Of a DNA stretch of 64,000 bases, positions 24,944 through 31,992 are shown piece by piece. Position 1 is the first letter of the stretch. Each line of letters opens with the position of its first letter. The notes below the pieces were generated by a model, which was not told where the DNA came from, made no database searches, and saw nothing but the letters and a program-made list of their open reading frames with translations. Origin of the DNA: DATBGS01 sp036557885. GTDB taxonomy: Bacteria > Chloroflexota > Ktedonobacteria > Ktedonobacterales > DATBGS01. The position numbers were made by a program, and so were the translations under genes. The stretch covers positions 1-64,000 of the forward strand of contig DATBGS010000018.1 of NCBI GenBank assembly GCA_036557885.1, written 5' to 3'.

Positions 24944-25052
24944 TAGAGGTATTACGACCTGGCAGACCTGGAACGGACAGAGGAGCAGGGAGCAAACGCA
25001 CTCTCTGGCGGGCTGTCCTCGTGCCCGTTCCGCTGCCTGAACGCGGGGCTAT

Positions 25053-25463
25053 TTATCCCTGAACGTTGACCGTGAGCGCGGCGCCCTTTTCACTTTGAAT
25101 CGTGAAGGTGCCAGCGACGTTAAAGGTCATCGTAGCTGACTGATTGACGGGGATCGCCACATCCACGCCCGCTTTTTGCGCATCACCCTGGTCAATATCC
25201 TGCAACTCATCGCTGCGGTTTTGGATGGTGATCGAATCGCCCTTGTGGACGTTAATGCTGGCGGGGTCAAACATATAGACATCCCCAGACATCCCCTGAG
25301 TTTCGTGGATGGCTACCGTCATGACAGGGGAATTCGAGGCGTTGGATGTGCCAGAGGCGGAAGACATCCCCGAATCACTGCCACATCCGCTCAACAGGAG
25401 GGTGAAAAGCAACGCGCACATCATCAAAAACATCATCCAACCTGCTGATTTTTTTGCCTGCAT
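25053..25463 (-). CDS. cupredoxin-like lipoprotein apparently lacking copper ligands
   Basis: The 136-aa protein has a lipoprotein signal (LLFTLLLSGCGSDS; lipobox LSGC), a Ser/Asn-rich spacer and a small beta domain with the plastocyanin-like framework YMFDPASINVHKGDSITIQN. In true cupredoxins a His follows this strand and a Cys-x-x-His-x-x-Met cluster lies near the end. Here the first site reads SDELQDID and the last strands read TFTIQSEKGAALTVNV, with no Cys or His. It is therefore probably a structural or binding relative and not a copper carrier. ATG 25463 follows AAAGGAGCAAACA. It lies 130 bases upstream of the Rieske gene on the same strand. Confidence 0.85.
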   Translation of the reverse strand: MQAKKSAGWMMFLMMCALLFTLLLSGCGSDSGMSSASGTSNASNSPVMTVAIHETQGMSGDVYMFDPASINVHKGDSITIQNRSDELQDIDQGDAQKAGVDVAIPVNQSATMTFNVAGTFTIQSEKGAALTVNVQG

Positions 25464-25647
25464 TGTTTGCTCCTTTTGCTGAGGGAAAAACAACAATGTC
25501 CTTGCGGACGGGAGCACCATATCCTCCAGAGCTTCTTGTGTAAACCCTTAAGCAGGCTCAACCAGGACCAAAGTACCGGAAAAGGGCTTGCTTCTCCGCC
25601 TGAAGTTACGCTTTACTACTTCGCTCGTTTAAACGGGGCAAACGACT

Positions 25648-25688
25648 AAAAAGGGAAGCGCCAGATACGCGCGTATCTGGCGCTTCCC
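25648..25688 (-). terminator. terminator of the zinc-ribbon membrane protein gene
   Basis: An 18-bp perfect self-complementary stem (25653-25688) is followed on the minus strand by five T residues. It sits 33 bases after the stop of the 25721 gene. Confidence 0.85.
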
Positions 25689-25720
25689 GGAGACGTGCTC
25701 TTTGATGCGATTGCGGAAAG

Positions 25721-26308
25721 CTACCCGCGTTCACCAGCGGGCATGCTGCGCACCCCTGACTGGCGTGGCGCCTGGCGACCATCGGAGCCGCTGCCATAGG
25801 CGCAGTAGGGGCACACGTTCCACTTGAGTTCCAGCAAATGCTCGCAGCGCGGGCAGGGTCGGCGCAGCTTGGTGCCACAGGAAGGGCAGACCTGGAAGTC
25901 TGCCTCCACGCGATAGTGGCAGGTTGGGCAGGTTGGGCGCTCGGTCATTTCGGCCAGCAGGGATTCTTCTTCCAGTTGCCGCTCGTAGAGTTCGGCCAGG
26001 GTCTGGCGCGGGCGGAGAATCAGGTAGATAAACAGGCCGCCCACAAAGAAGAACGTGGCAAGCAGGGTCGCTGCAATTTGCAAAACTAAGTCCTGGGTGC
26101 GCGAGCGAATATCGCGCCAGGTCCAGATCACCAGACTGGCCCAGAAAATGGCAACGAACGCAAAACCAAAAGCGACAATAACTCCCAGAAGGCTCTGCAA
26201 ACTGAACGCCGCCAGCACGGGAGAAGCTAGATCACTAAAGAATCCCTGATACACGGGAAACCCACCCCTTTCATGGTCGGAAGGACCAGAATCAGCAGCA
26301 CAGGCCAT
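25721..26308 (-). CDS. membrane protein with C-terminal double zinc ribbon
   Basis: The 195-aa protein has an N-terminal stretch of about 35 residues and two transmembrane helices (about 38-65 and 75-100). A short charged helix follows, then a double zinc ribbon with CPTC...CPSC and CPRC...CPYC (about 126-172). Double zinc ribbons usually mediate protein-protein or protein-nucleic acid contacts at the membrane. The gene has its own terminator. The start at 26308 has no obvious ribosome site and may be slightly off. Exact function unknown. Confidence 0.8.
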   Translation of the reverse strand: MACAADSGPSDHERGGFPVYQGFFSDLASPVLAAFSLQSLLGVIVAFGFAFVAIFWASLVIWTWRDIRSRTQDLVLQIAATLLATFFFVGGLFIYLILRPRQTLAELYERQLEEESLLAEMTERPTCPTCHYRVEADFQVCPSCGTKLRRPCPRCEHLLELKWNVCPYCAYGSGSDGRQAPRQSGVRSMPAGERG

Positions 26309-26698
26309 AAGATATTGTTGTGTTTATTTATTCCTTGAATAGAACGAGGGGCAAATCATGAAAATAACAGAAGATGGCAAGGCTACTGGTTGGCTCCCTC
26401 CCCTTGTTGTTGTACAACATTTCTTCAGTAATGTCATGCTCAGTAGTACCATCCGCCTGGATAGAATGCTTTTTAGACGTTGCAAACGCGCCGGTTGTTC
26501 CATCTCCAGCAGTGGTGCAGCAAGCGCCGCTCCAGACAGCGTAGCAAAGCTGGTGCCACTAACGTGCTCCTGCTGCCTCCTGGGGAGCGCAGATCAAACA
26601 TTTGGCGTACTGCTGAGTTGGTCAGCAAAGGTATTATAAGAGAAAAGTCGCGTAGTAGCAAGCGCAGAAACGAAGACCCAGCAACGAGGAGAGTTTCT
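26309..26698. other. 390-bp divergent intergenic region, no convincing gene
   Basis: This stretch lies between the zinc-ribbon membrane gene and the cupin gene. It holds one possible ORF (26358-26639, 93 codons, GAGGGG upstream) whose translation has no recognisable feature and skewed composition. An AT-rich TATTATAAG near 26634 could be the cupin -10. Confidence 0.4.
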
Positions 26699-27010
26699 AT
26701 GGAGATTACGCGCTGGCATGAGGCCGCCCAGCCCGATGAAGCCCAATTACGCCAGCGGATGCTTGCGGAAGGGCTATCGCCCTCAAGCTGGTCCAATGGG
26801 CCAGACGATACCTACAGCGTCCACAGCCACAGCTATACCAAGATTCTCTATTGCGTGCGCGGGAGCATTCGCTTTACCTTGCCAGAGAGGGGAGAAGACG
26901 TTGATCTTGCGCCGGGGGATAAAATGGTTTTGCCTGCCGGAACGCGACATGGCGCGCTGGTGGGTCCGGCGGGCGTCACCTGCATAGAGGCACCGCGTTA
27001 CACCCGGTAA
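26699..27010 (+). CDS. small single-domain cupin protein
   Basis: The 103-aa protein is one cupin barrel. Motif 1 is represented by SVHSHSYTKILYCVRGSIRF, with H-x-H and a later Tyr/Glu position, and motif 2 by LAPGDKMVLPAGTRHGALVGP, containing the PxxxxH histidine. Three potential metal-binding histidines are present. Small cupins of this type bind metals or small ligands, or act as enzymes on small organic acids; the sequence does not decide. ATG 26699 follows CGAGGAGAG. The longer in-frame extension upstream lacks cupin features. Confidence 0.85.
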   Translation: MEITRWHEAAQPDEAQLRQRMLAEGLSPSSWSNGPDDTYSVHSHSYTKILYCVRGSIRFTLPERGEDVDLAPGDKMVLPAGTRHGALVGPAGVTCIEAPRYTR

Positions 27011-27043
27011 CGCGGCACCCAAAGAGCGGGGACACAAGCGCGC

Positions 27044-27412
27044 TTAGTGCTGGTGGGCTGCGTCGGTGTAGAGCGCCACGCGGTTGCCAGCGGGGTCGCT
27101 AAAGACGGCAAACCAGCCAACGCCAGGAATCTCGGACTTGGGAGTCAGCGTTTTTCCGCCATGCGCCTCGATCTGGGCAAGCGAGGCGTCAATGTCGTCG
27201 GTGTCAATGTAGATCAATGGCTGGCCGATTTTGGTTTCGCCCTCGCCAGCCTTGATAAAGCCACCGCCGGGGCCACCCTCAGCGGCAAACATCGTATAGT
27301 CGAAATTGGGGTCGGTTTGGGTCTTCCAACCAAAGACGGTGGCGTAGAACTGCCCGGCGGCCTTGGTGTCGTTGGCGGGCAATTCAATATGGACAATGGG
27401 ATGCTTGGACAC
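27044..27412 (-). CDS. VOC-family (glyoxalase-like) protein
   Basis: The 122-aa protein has paired beta-alpha-beta-beta-beta units: HIELPANDTKAAGQFYATVFGW in the first half and YIDTDDIDASLAQIEAHGG in the second. It closes with FAVFSDPAGNRVALY, a standard vicinal-oxygen-chelate ending. Such single-domain proteins act as dimers in glyoxalase, ring-cleaving or resistance reactions; the substrate is not evident. GTG 27412 is preferred because GGAAAGGAAGC precedes it; a longer frame starts at 27448. Its promoter contains two copies of a LexA-like box, so it may be damage- or stress-induced. Confidence 0.88.
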   Translation of the reverse strand: MSKHPIVHIELPANDTKAAGQFYATVFGWKTQTDPNFDYTMFAAEGGPGGGFIKAGEGETKIGQPLIYIDTDDIDASLAQIEAHGGKTLTPKSEIPGVGWFAVFSDPAGNRVALYTDAAHQH

Positions 27413-27475
27413 GCAGATGCTTCCTTTCCACTGGCAAAACAGAAACAACAGCTATTTGAACCTGAACACGCACCA

Positions 27476-27517
27476 ATTATAGAGCATGTGTTCTAAAAAA
27501 TCAAGAGCATTTGTTCT
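27476..27517 (-). promoter_or_regulatory. VOC-gene promoter with two direct LexA-like boxes
   Basis: On the minus strand TTGATT (27499-27504) and TATAAT (27476-27481) are spaced by 17 bases. Box 1 (27481-27494) reads AGAACACATGCTCT and fills the -10-proximal spacer. Box 2 (27504-27517) reads AGAACAAATGCTCT just upstream of the -35. The two boxes differ at one base, are direct repeats 23 bases apart, and each is a near-palindrome close to GAAC-N4-GTTC. Confidence 0.6.
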
Positions 27518-27586
27518 ATGTTTTGCGCTAAATAACGGCTGAGCCGGTAAAACAGCGGAGCATCTTGTGCATCTTTGACGACAGGC

Positions 27587-27615
27587 TTGACAGGGTTCAG
27601 GCAACTAGGTATTCT
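27587..27615 (+). promoter_or_regulatory. sigma-70 promoter of the fabG-ligase-R2lox operon
   Basis: TTGACA (27587-27592) and TATTCT (27610-27615) are separated by 17 bases. The leader to the ATG at 27711 would be about 90 nt. This is one of the best promoters in the window. Confidence 0.75.
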
Positions 27616-27710
27616 TGTAGCAGATGTGACACTGTTTCCTTCTCCATCATTGTGCTGTTGAATGCTTCTGGTTGCGTATTTTCCTGAGTTACGAGAAAAG
27701 AGGTTTGCTG

Positions 27711-28478
27711 ATGGGCAGACTCGATGGACGAGTCGCATTTGTGACGGGCGCGGGGCGCGGCATTGGCGCCGCCACAGCGCTGCGCATGGCCGAAGAGGGC
27801 GCTCGCGTGGCGCTGGCCGACCTGGATATGGAAGGCTGCATGCAGGTAGCGCGCGAGATTGAAAAACTGGGCACCGAAGGGCTGCCGCTTTCTTGTGATG
27901 TCTCCAACGCCGACGCGGTCCAGCAGGCCGTAGATCAGGCCGCCAAGCAGTTTGGGCGCCTGGATATTCTGGTGAACAATGCCGGTATTACCCGCGACAA
28001 CCTGCTCTATAAGATGGCTGAAACCGAGTGGGATGCGGTGATGAACGTTCACCTGAAAGGCGCGTTTCTGTGTTCGCGCGCCGCCCAGAAATATATGGTA
28101 GACCAGCGCTATGGTCGCATCGTCAGCCTTTCGTCTACCTCCGCGCTGGGCAATCGCGGCCAGGCCAATTACTCCAGTGCCAAAGCTGGCTTGCAGGGCT
28201 TCACGCGCACGCTGGCTGTTGAGCTTGGCCCCTTTGGGATTACAGCCAACGCCATCGCGCCCGGCTTCATTGATACCGAAATGACCCGCGCCACTGCGCG
28301 GCGGCTGGGCATCGAGCCGGAGCAGATGATTGCCGAGGCCAGCAAACGCATTCCGGTGCGGCGCGTAGGCCAGCCCCGCGATATTGCCAATGTCATTTGC
28401 TTCCTGGCGTCCGAAGAAGCGAGCTTTGTGAATGGGCAGGTGATTTACGTGGCGGGCGGCCCAGGACGCTCAGACTAG
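27711..28478 (+). CDS. fabG: 3-oxoacyl-ACP reductase-like short-chain dehydrogenase
   Basis: The 255-aa enzyme is a classical SDR, probably NADPH-dependent reduction of a beta-keto (or other) acyl substrate. It shows the nucleotide-binding TGAGRGIG (residues 12-19), NNAG at 89-92 and the catalytic Ser141/142-Tyr154-Lys158 (YSSAKAG). The C-terminus VNGQVIYVAGGPGRSD is normal for FabG. ATG 27711 follows AAAGAGG. The acyl-CoA ligase gene starts 17 bases later, so the two are co-transcribed with the diiron oxidase gene. Its true substrate may be a hydroxyacyl-CoA and not a fatty acid synthesis intermediate. Confidence 0.92.
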   Translation: MGRLDGRVAFVTGAGRGIGAATALRMAEEGARVALADLDMEGCMQVAREIEKLGTEGLPLSCDVSNADAVQQAVDQAAKQFGRLDILVNNAGITRDNLLYKMAETEWDAVMNVHLKGAFLCSRAAQKYMVDQRYGRIVSLSSTSALGNRGQANYSSAKAGLQGFTRTLAVELGPFGITANAIAPGFIDTEMTRATARRLGIEPEQMIAEASKRIPVRRVGQPRDIANVICFLASEEASFVNGQVIYVAGGPGRSD

Positions 28479-28495
28479 ACCAAGGAGGTGCCGCC

Positions 28496-30043
28496 ATGCG
28501 ACTTGGCGAACTGGTGGCGCGGGCAGCCGCCCGCACGCCTGAGAAAACAGCGATTATTTTCCAGCACCATAGGATTACCTATAGCCAGTTGAACGAAGGC
28601 GTCAACCGCGTCGCCAATGGCTTAGCAACGCTGGGCGTGAAAAAAGGTGATCGGGTCGCGCTCTATATGCACAATCTGCCGCAGTTTATTGAGGCGTTTT
28701 ATGGCGCGCAGGTGCTGGGGGCGACGGTTATCCCCATGAATGTGATGTACAAGGCGGGCGAGATTGAGTACATCTTAAACGATGGCGGGGTGAAGGCCAT
28801 CCTGACGCTGGCGCCGTTTTATCCCAACGTGCAGGCCATTCGTGATAAGGTGCGCTCGCTGGAGCACGCGATTGTGCTCAGCAATGACCCGCTGCCGGGG
28901 GCTATCCTCTGGCATGCTGCCTTTGCGAACCAGCCGCGCGAAGCCACGCCCGCCGCTGGCGATGATCAAGATGTGGCCGTCATCCTCTACACCTCCGGCA
29001 CCACCGGCAAGCCCAAAGGCGCGATGCTGACGCACCACAACCTGATCGCCAATATCGAGCAGCTTGATCAGTTGGACCGGCTCAAGATCAACGACAATGA
29101 TAGCGTCTGGATTGGCCTGCCGCTTTTCCATATCTACGCGCTCAGCGTGGGGGTGAACTCGGCCATCTATCACGGCGCCACGCTGGACCTGATGGAGCGC
29201 TTTGACCCGACGGCCTCGCTGGAGATGTTCCAGCGCGACAAGCCCACGATTGTGCTGGCGGCGCCGCCGATGTATATCTCCTGGGTTATCAATCCCAATG
29301 TCACCACCTTCGATCTGTCCTCCATTCGCGTTGCCTCCTCTGGCGCCTCGGCCATTCCCGTCGCCATTTTGGAGAAGTTCCACAAGCTGACCGGCGTGGA
29401 GATTCTGGAGGGCTATGGCCTGACGGAAACCGCGCCGGTTGCCACGACCAACGCGGCTGGCCCTGTGACCAAGCCCGGTTCGATTGGTCCGGCCATTCCA
29501 CAGATGGAGATCAGAATCGTTGACGACAACGATCAGGAAGTGCCAGTGGGCGAAGTGGGCGAACTGGTTTGTCGCGGGCCAAATGTGATGAAGGGCTACT
29601 TCAACAAGCCGGAGGCCAACGAAGAAGCCTTCCGCAATGGATGGTTCCACACCGGCGATCTGGCAAAGGTGGATGAGGATGGCTACTACTACATCGTTGA
29701 CCGCAAGAAGGATATGATTCTGGTTTCGGGCTTCAACGTCTATCCGCGCGAAGTGGAAGAGGTGCTGTATAAGCATCCCAAAATTGCCGATGCAGCGGTG
29801 GTACAGTCGCCCGATGAATATCAGGGCGAATCGGTGATGGCGTTTGTGGTGCTCAAGCAGGGCGAGACGGCCACCGAGAAAGAGATCATCGAGTATTGCC
29901 GCAGCGAGATTGCTGTCTTTAAGTGTCCGCGTCGGGTGGAGTTCCGCGCCGAATTGCCCAAGAACATGACCGGCAAGGTGCTGCGCCGCGAGCTGCGCGA
30001 TGAGGCCGCGCGCATGGCGGCAGAGCGCAAGCAGGGAGGATAA
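28496..30043 (+). CDS. long-chain fatty-acid-CoA ligase (AMP-forming)
   Basis: The 515-aa adenylating enzyme activates a carboxylic acid with ATP and CoA. Motifs: YTSGTTGKPKGAML at about 165-178, the acyl-binding YGLTETAP, GWFHTGDLAKVDEDGYYYIV, and the C-terminal catalytic lysine in MTGKVLRREL. Length and order match class I long-chain acyl-CoA synthetases. ATG 28496 follows AAGGAGGTGCCGCC. It sits between the SDR and R2lox genes, three bases before the latter, so its product is a plausible substrate donor for the diiron oxidase and the lyase downstream. Confidence 0.95.
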   Translation: MRLGELVARAAARTPEKTAIIFQHHRITYSQLNEGVNRVANGLATLGVKKGDRVALYMHNLPQFIEAFYGAQVLGATVIPMNVMYKAGEIEYILNDGGVKAILTLAPFYPNVQAIRDKVRSLEHAIVLSNDPLPGAILWHAAFANQPREATPAAGDDQDVAVILYTSGTTGKPKGAMLTHHNLIANIEQLDQLDRLKINDNDSVWIGLPLFHIYALSVGVNSAIYHGATLDLMERFDPTASLEMFQRDKPTIVLAAPPMYISWVINPNVTTFDLSSIRVASSGASAIPVAILEKFHKLTGVEILEGYGLTETAPVATTNAAGPVTKPGSIGPAIPQMEIRIVDDNDQEVPVGEVGELVCRGPNVMKGYFNKPEANEEAFRNGWFHTGDLAKVDEDGYYYIVDRKKDMILVSGFNVYPREVEEVLYKHPKIADAAVVQSPDEYQGESVMAFVVLKQGETATEKEIIEYCRSEIAVFKCPRRVEFRAELPKNMTGKVLRRELRDEAARMAAERKQGG

Positions 30044-30046
30044 GCG

Positions 30047-30997
30047 ATGAGCATGTCGGCTGATTCCGCTTCCAATCAGGCCATTGGCAGCCTGACGCTG
30101 GGGCAACTGGCCCAGACAGCGGTGGATGATGTGCTGGCGCTGATTGATGAGGGAGAGACGCGCCTGCCCACGCCGCAAGACCTGTATTACCGCTGGGAAC
30201 GCCAGCAGTGGCGCGCCCAGGACGTGGATTTTGCGGTGGATAAGGCGCAGTTTGGCGAATTCGCAACGCCCGAAACGCGCCATTTCCGGCTGGCCGGGCT
30301 GTCGGCCTTCTTTGTGGGCGAGATCAGCGTCACGGATACCTTTGCCCCGCTCTGTATTGCCATGCCCGGCGAGTCCGAGCGGCTCTTTATGGCAACGCAA
30401 CTGGTAGATGAGGCGCGGCACGTCGTCTTCTTTGAGCGCTTTTTCCGCGAGGTGGTCTTGCTGCCGGGCGAGCGGCTAGAAGACCTGGCAGCGGCGGCGC
30501 GTCCGTTTGTGCGCCCGGCCACCGCCACGATGCTGCTGGAGGTCTTGCCGGAGGCTACCACGCGTGTCCAGCGCGAGCCAGAGAACCTGGAGGCGCTGGT
30601 TGAAGCTGTGACGGTGTATCATGTGCTGGTAGAAGGGGCAATGGCGCTTGCCGGGCAGCGGGGCATCCTCAACACCTATCGCCAGATGGGGATTTTGCCG
30701 GGCTTCCGCGCCGGATTCACGGCGGTGGCGCGCGATGAATCGCGGCATGTGCTTTTTGGCGTGGGCTTCCTGCGCAAGATGGCTCAGCAAGACGCGCGCT
30801 ATGGGCAGATTGTGGAGGCGACAGTGCGCCGCCACGCGCCCACCGTCTGGCAGGCGCTGGGCATTCACCCCGATGCCCTGCCGATGGTGCTGGCAAACGG
30901 TGGCAACCCCCACGAAACGCAGGAGTTTGCCTTTCATTCGCTGCGCAAAAAGCTGAAAGTCATGGGGCTTTCAACCGATTTGCCAGCGGTAGCATAG
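30047..30997 (+). CDS. R2-like ligand-binding oxidase (Mn/Fe type)
   Basis: R2lox proteins resemble the small subunit of class I ribonucleotide reductase but bind a long-chain fatty acid next to a Mn/Fe centre. Their physiological substrate is unknown. The 316-aa product has all six metal ligands: E92, E122-x-x-H125 (DEARH), E196 and E231-x-x-H234 (DESRH). The residues forming the R2lox Tyr-Val cross-link are also in place: Val95 three residues after the first Glu and Tyr191 five before the fourth ligand. No separate radical-transfer C-terminus of R2 is seen. The gene is tightly linked to an acyl-CoA ligase, supporting a fatty-acyl substrate. Confidence 0.9.
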   Translation: MSMSADSASNQAIGSLTLGQLAQTAVDDVLALIDEGETRLPTPQDLYYRWERQQWRAQDVDFAVDKAQFGEFATPETRHFRLAGLSAFFVGEISVTDTFAPLCIAMPGESERLFMATQLVDEARHVVFFERFFREVVLLPGERLEDLAAAARPFVRPATATMLLEVLPEATTRVQREPENLEALVEAVTVYHVLVEGAMALAGQRGILNTYRQMGILPGFRAGFTAVARDESRHVLFGVGFLRKMAQQDARYGQIVEATVRRHAPTVWQALGIHPDALPMVLANGGNPHETQEFAFHSLRKKLKVMGLSTDLPAVA

Positions 30998-31017
30998 GCT
31001 GGAAAGGCCAGGTCAAC

Positions 31018-31296
31018 ATGATTACAGCGCTCGTACTCATGAACATTCAGCGCGGCGAAGTTAATCGCACCGCAGAACAGCTTTTGGAGATACCAGGCGT
31101 GGCCGAGGTGTATTCGGTCACGGGCGAATATGATCTGGTGGCTGTGCTGCACCTGAAGGAATACGAAGACCTGGCCGGAGTGGTCACTGAGCGCATGATG
31201 GGCCTCAGTGGGATCACCAAAACGCATACCCTCATGGCGTTTAAGGTCTACTCCAGGGAAGACCTGGAGCAAGCCTGGGACATAGGCGTAGAATAA
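31018..31296 (+). CDS. stand-alone Lrp/AsnC ligand-binding (RAM) domain protein
   Basis: The 92-aa protein is only the alpha-beta RAM domain of Lrp/AsnC regulators (ITALVLMNIQRGEVNRTAEQ, with VYSVTGEYDLVAVLHLKEYED), without a helix-turn-helix. Stand-alone RAM proteins form dimers or octamers, bind amino acids, and can modulate full-length partners or enzymes. It follows the R2lox gene by 20 bases and is probably in the same operon, possibly as an effector-binding subunit (inference). The start codon has a GGAAAGG-type site upstream. Confidence 0.85.
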   Translation: MITALVLMNIQRGEVNRTAEQLLEIPGVAEVYSVTGEYDLVAVLHLKEYEDLAGVVTERMMGLSGITKTHTLMAFKVYSREDLEQAWDIGVE

Positions 31297-31531
31297 AGTG
31301 TTCATCGGCAGATAAGAAAATCTGCCGCAGACAAAAGCCACAGAGCAAGGGCTGCTGTTTTTGGTCTGCTCTGTGGGGGTATCCTGTGTATTTTTTGCGT
31401 GGCTAGAGTGCGTTATTTGTGAGCAGGTGCCAGGCGTAAGGTGAGTGAAGCTGCTAGAGGGCCGTAGCTCGATGGACGGGAGGCCCGGTGGCTTTTGCTC
31501 ATTCGTTGCAACAGGAGAGGAGAGGTCGAAA
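31297..31531. other. 235-bp gap with two hairpins between the RAM and GreA-like genes
   Basis: CGGCAGAT-AAGAAA-ATCTGCCG (31306-31327) and a 10-bp stem CCACAGAGCA/TGCTCTGTGG (31338-31376) suggest that transcription of the first operon part ends or is attenuated here. No T tract follows either stem closely. No gene is seen. Confidence 0.45.
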
Positions 31532-31978
31532 ATGGAATTGAATCTGAGCCAACTGGAACAAGACCGCGCGCGTTTAATTCGGCAGATTCAAGACTATGAA
31601 GAGGAGCGCGACAGCGCCGAGCGGGTGGCAGTGGCGCAGTTTGACGCGCATCGCGAGCAAGCCAATGATGTGCTGGCGCAACTGCGCAAGCAGCTTTCCT
31701 GGTTGGACCGCGAGATTGATCAGGTAAGAGCCTTGCAGCGCCCGGTGACAAAGGATACTATTGAAGTGGGGCATGTGGTGACGCTGCAAATTGGCGAGAG
31801 CAGCCCCGGTGATTACGTGCTGGTCAAAGATTTTGGTGGGCGTCCGGTGGGCAATGTGAAGACGCTTTCGACCCAATCGCCCATTGGCTCGGCCTTAATT
31901 GGGCGCTGTCCGGGGGAGATAGTGACGGTGGAAACGCCTGGAGGCGCGCGCAGCATCAAAATCGTGGCGATCCAGTAG
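31532..31978 (+). CDS. GreA/GreB-like transcript factor with N-terminal coiled coil
   Basis: The 148-aa protein has an N-terminal helical hairpin of about 75 residues (LEQDRARLIRQIQDYEEERD) and a C-terminal FKBP-like domain (about 78-148) with STQSPIGSALIGRCPGEIV and a final Ile-rich strand. Both match the GreA/GreB plan. GreA factors insert the coiled coil in the polymerase secondary channel and stimulate cleavage of backtracked RNA, using two acidic tip residues. Here the tip region is EEERDSAERV, which keeps acidic residues. It is slightly shorter than GreA, so it may be a Gfh- or Rnk-like variant. A thiamine-diphosphate enzyme gene starts 14 bases later. ATG 31532 follows AGGAGAGGAGAGG. 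Confidence 0.82.
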   Translation: MELNLSQLEQDRARLIRQIQDYEEERDSAERVAVAQFDAHREQANDVLAQLRKQLSWLDREIDQVRALQRPVTKDTIEVGHVVTLQIGESSPGDYVLVKDFGGRPVGNVKTLSTQSPIGSALIGRCPGEIVTVETPGGARSIKIVAIQ

Positions 31979-31992
31979 CGAGGAGCATCTTG

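Noticed and set aside
26358..26639. Possible 93-aa ORF in the gap before the cupin gene
   Set aside because: It has a GAGGGG upstream, but the translation has no motif, skewed Ser/Cys content and no conserved feature; recorded only as part of the gap.
28775..30421. Long minus-strand ORF of 548 codons opposite the acyl-CoA ligase and R2lox genes
   Set aside because: The plus-strand frame has complete enzyme motifs; the antisense product shows no recognised domain and its length reflects high-GC codon bias.
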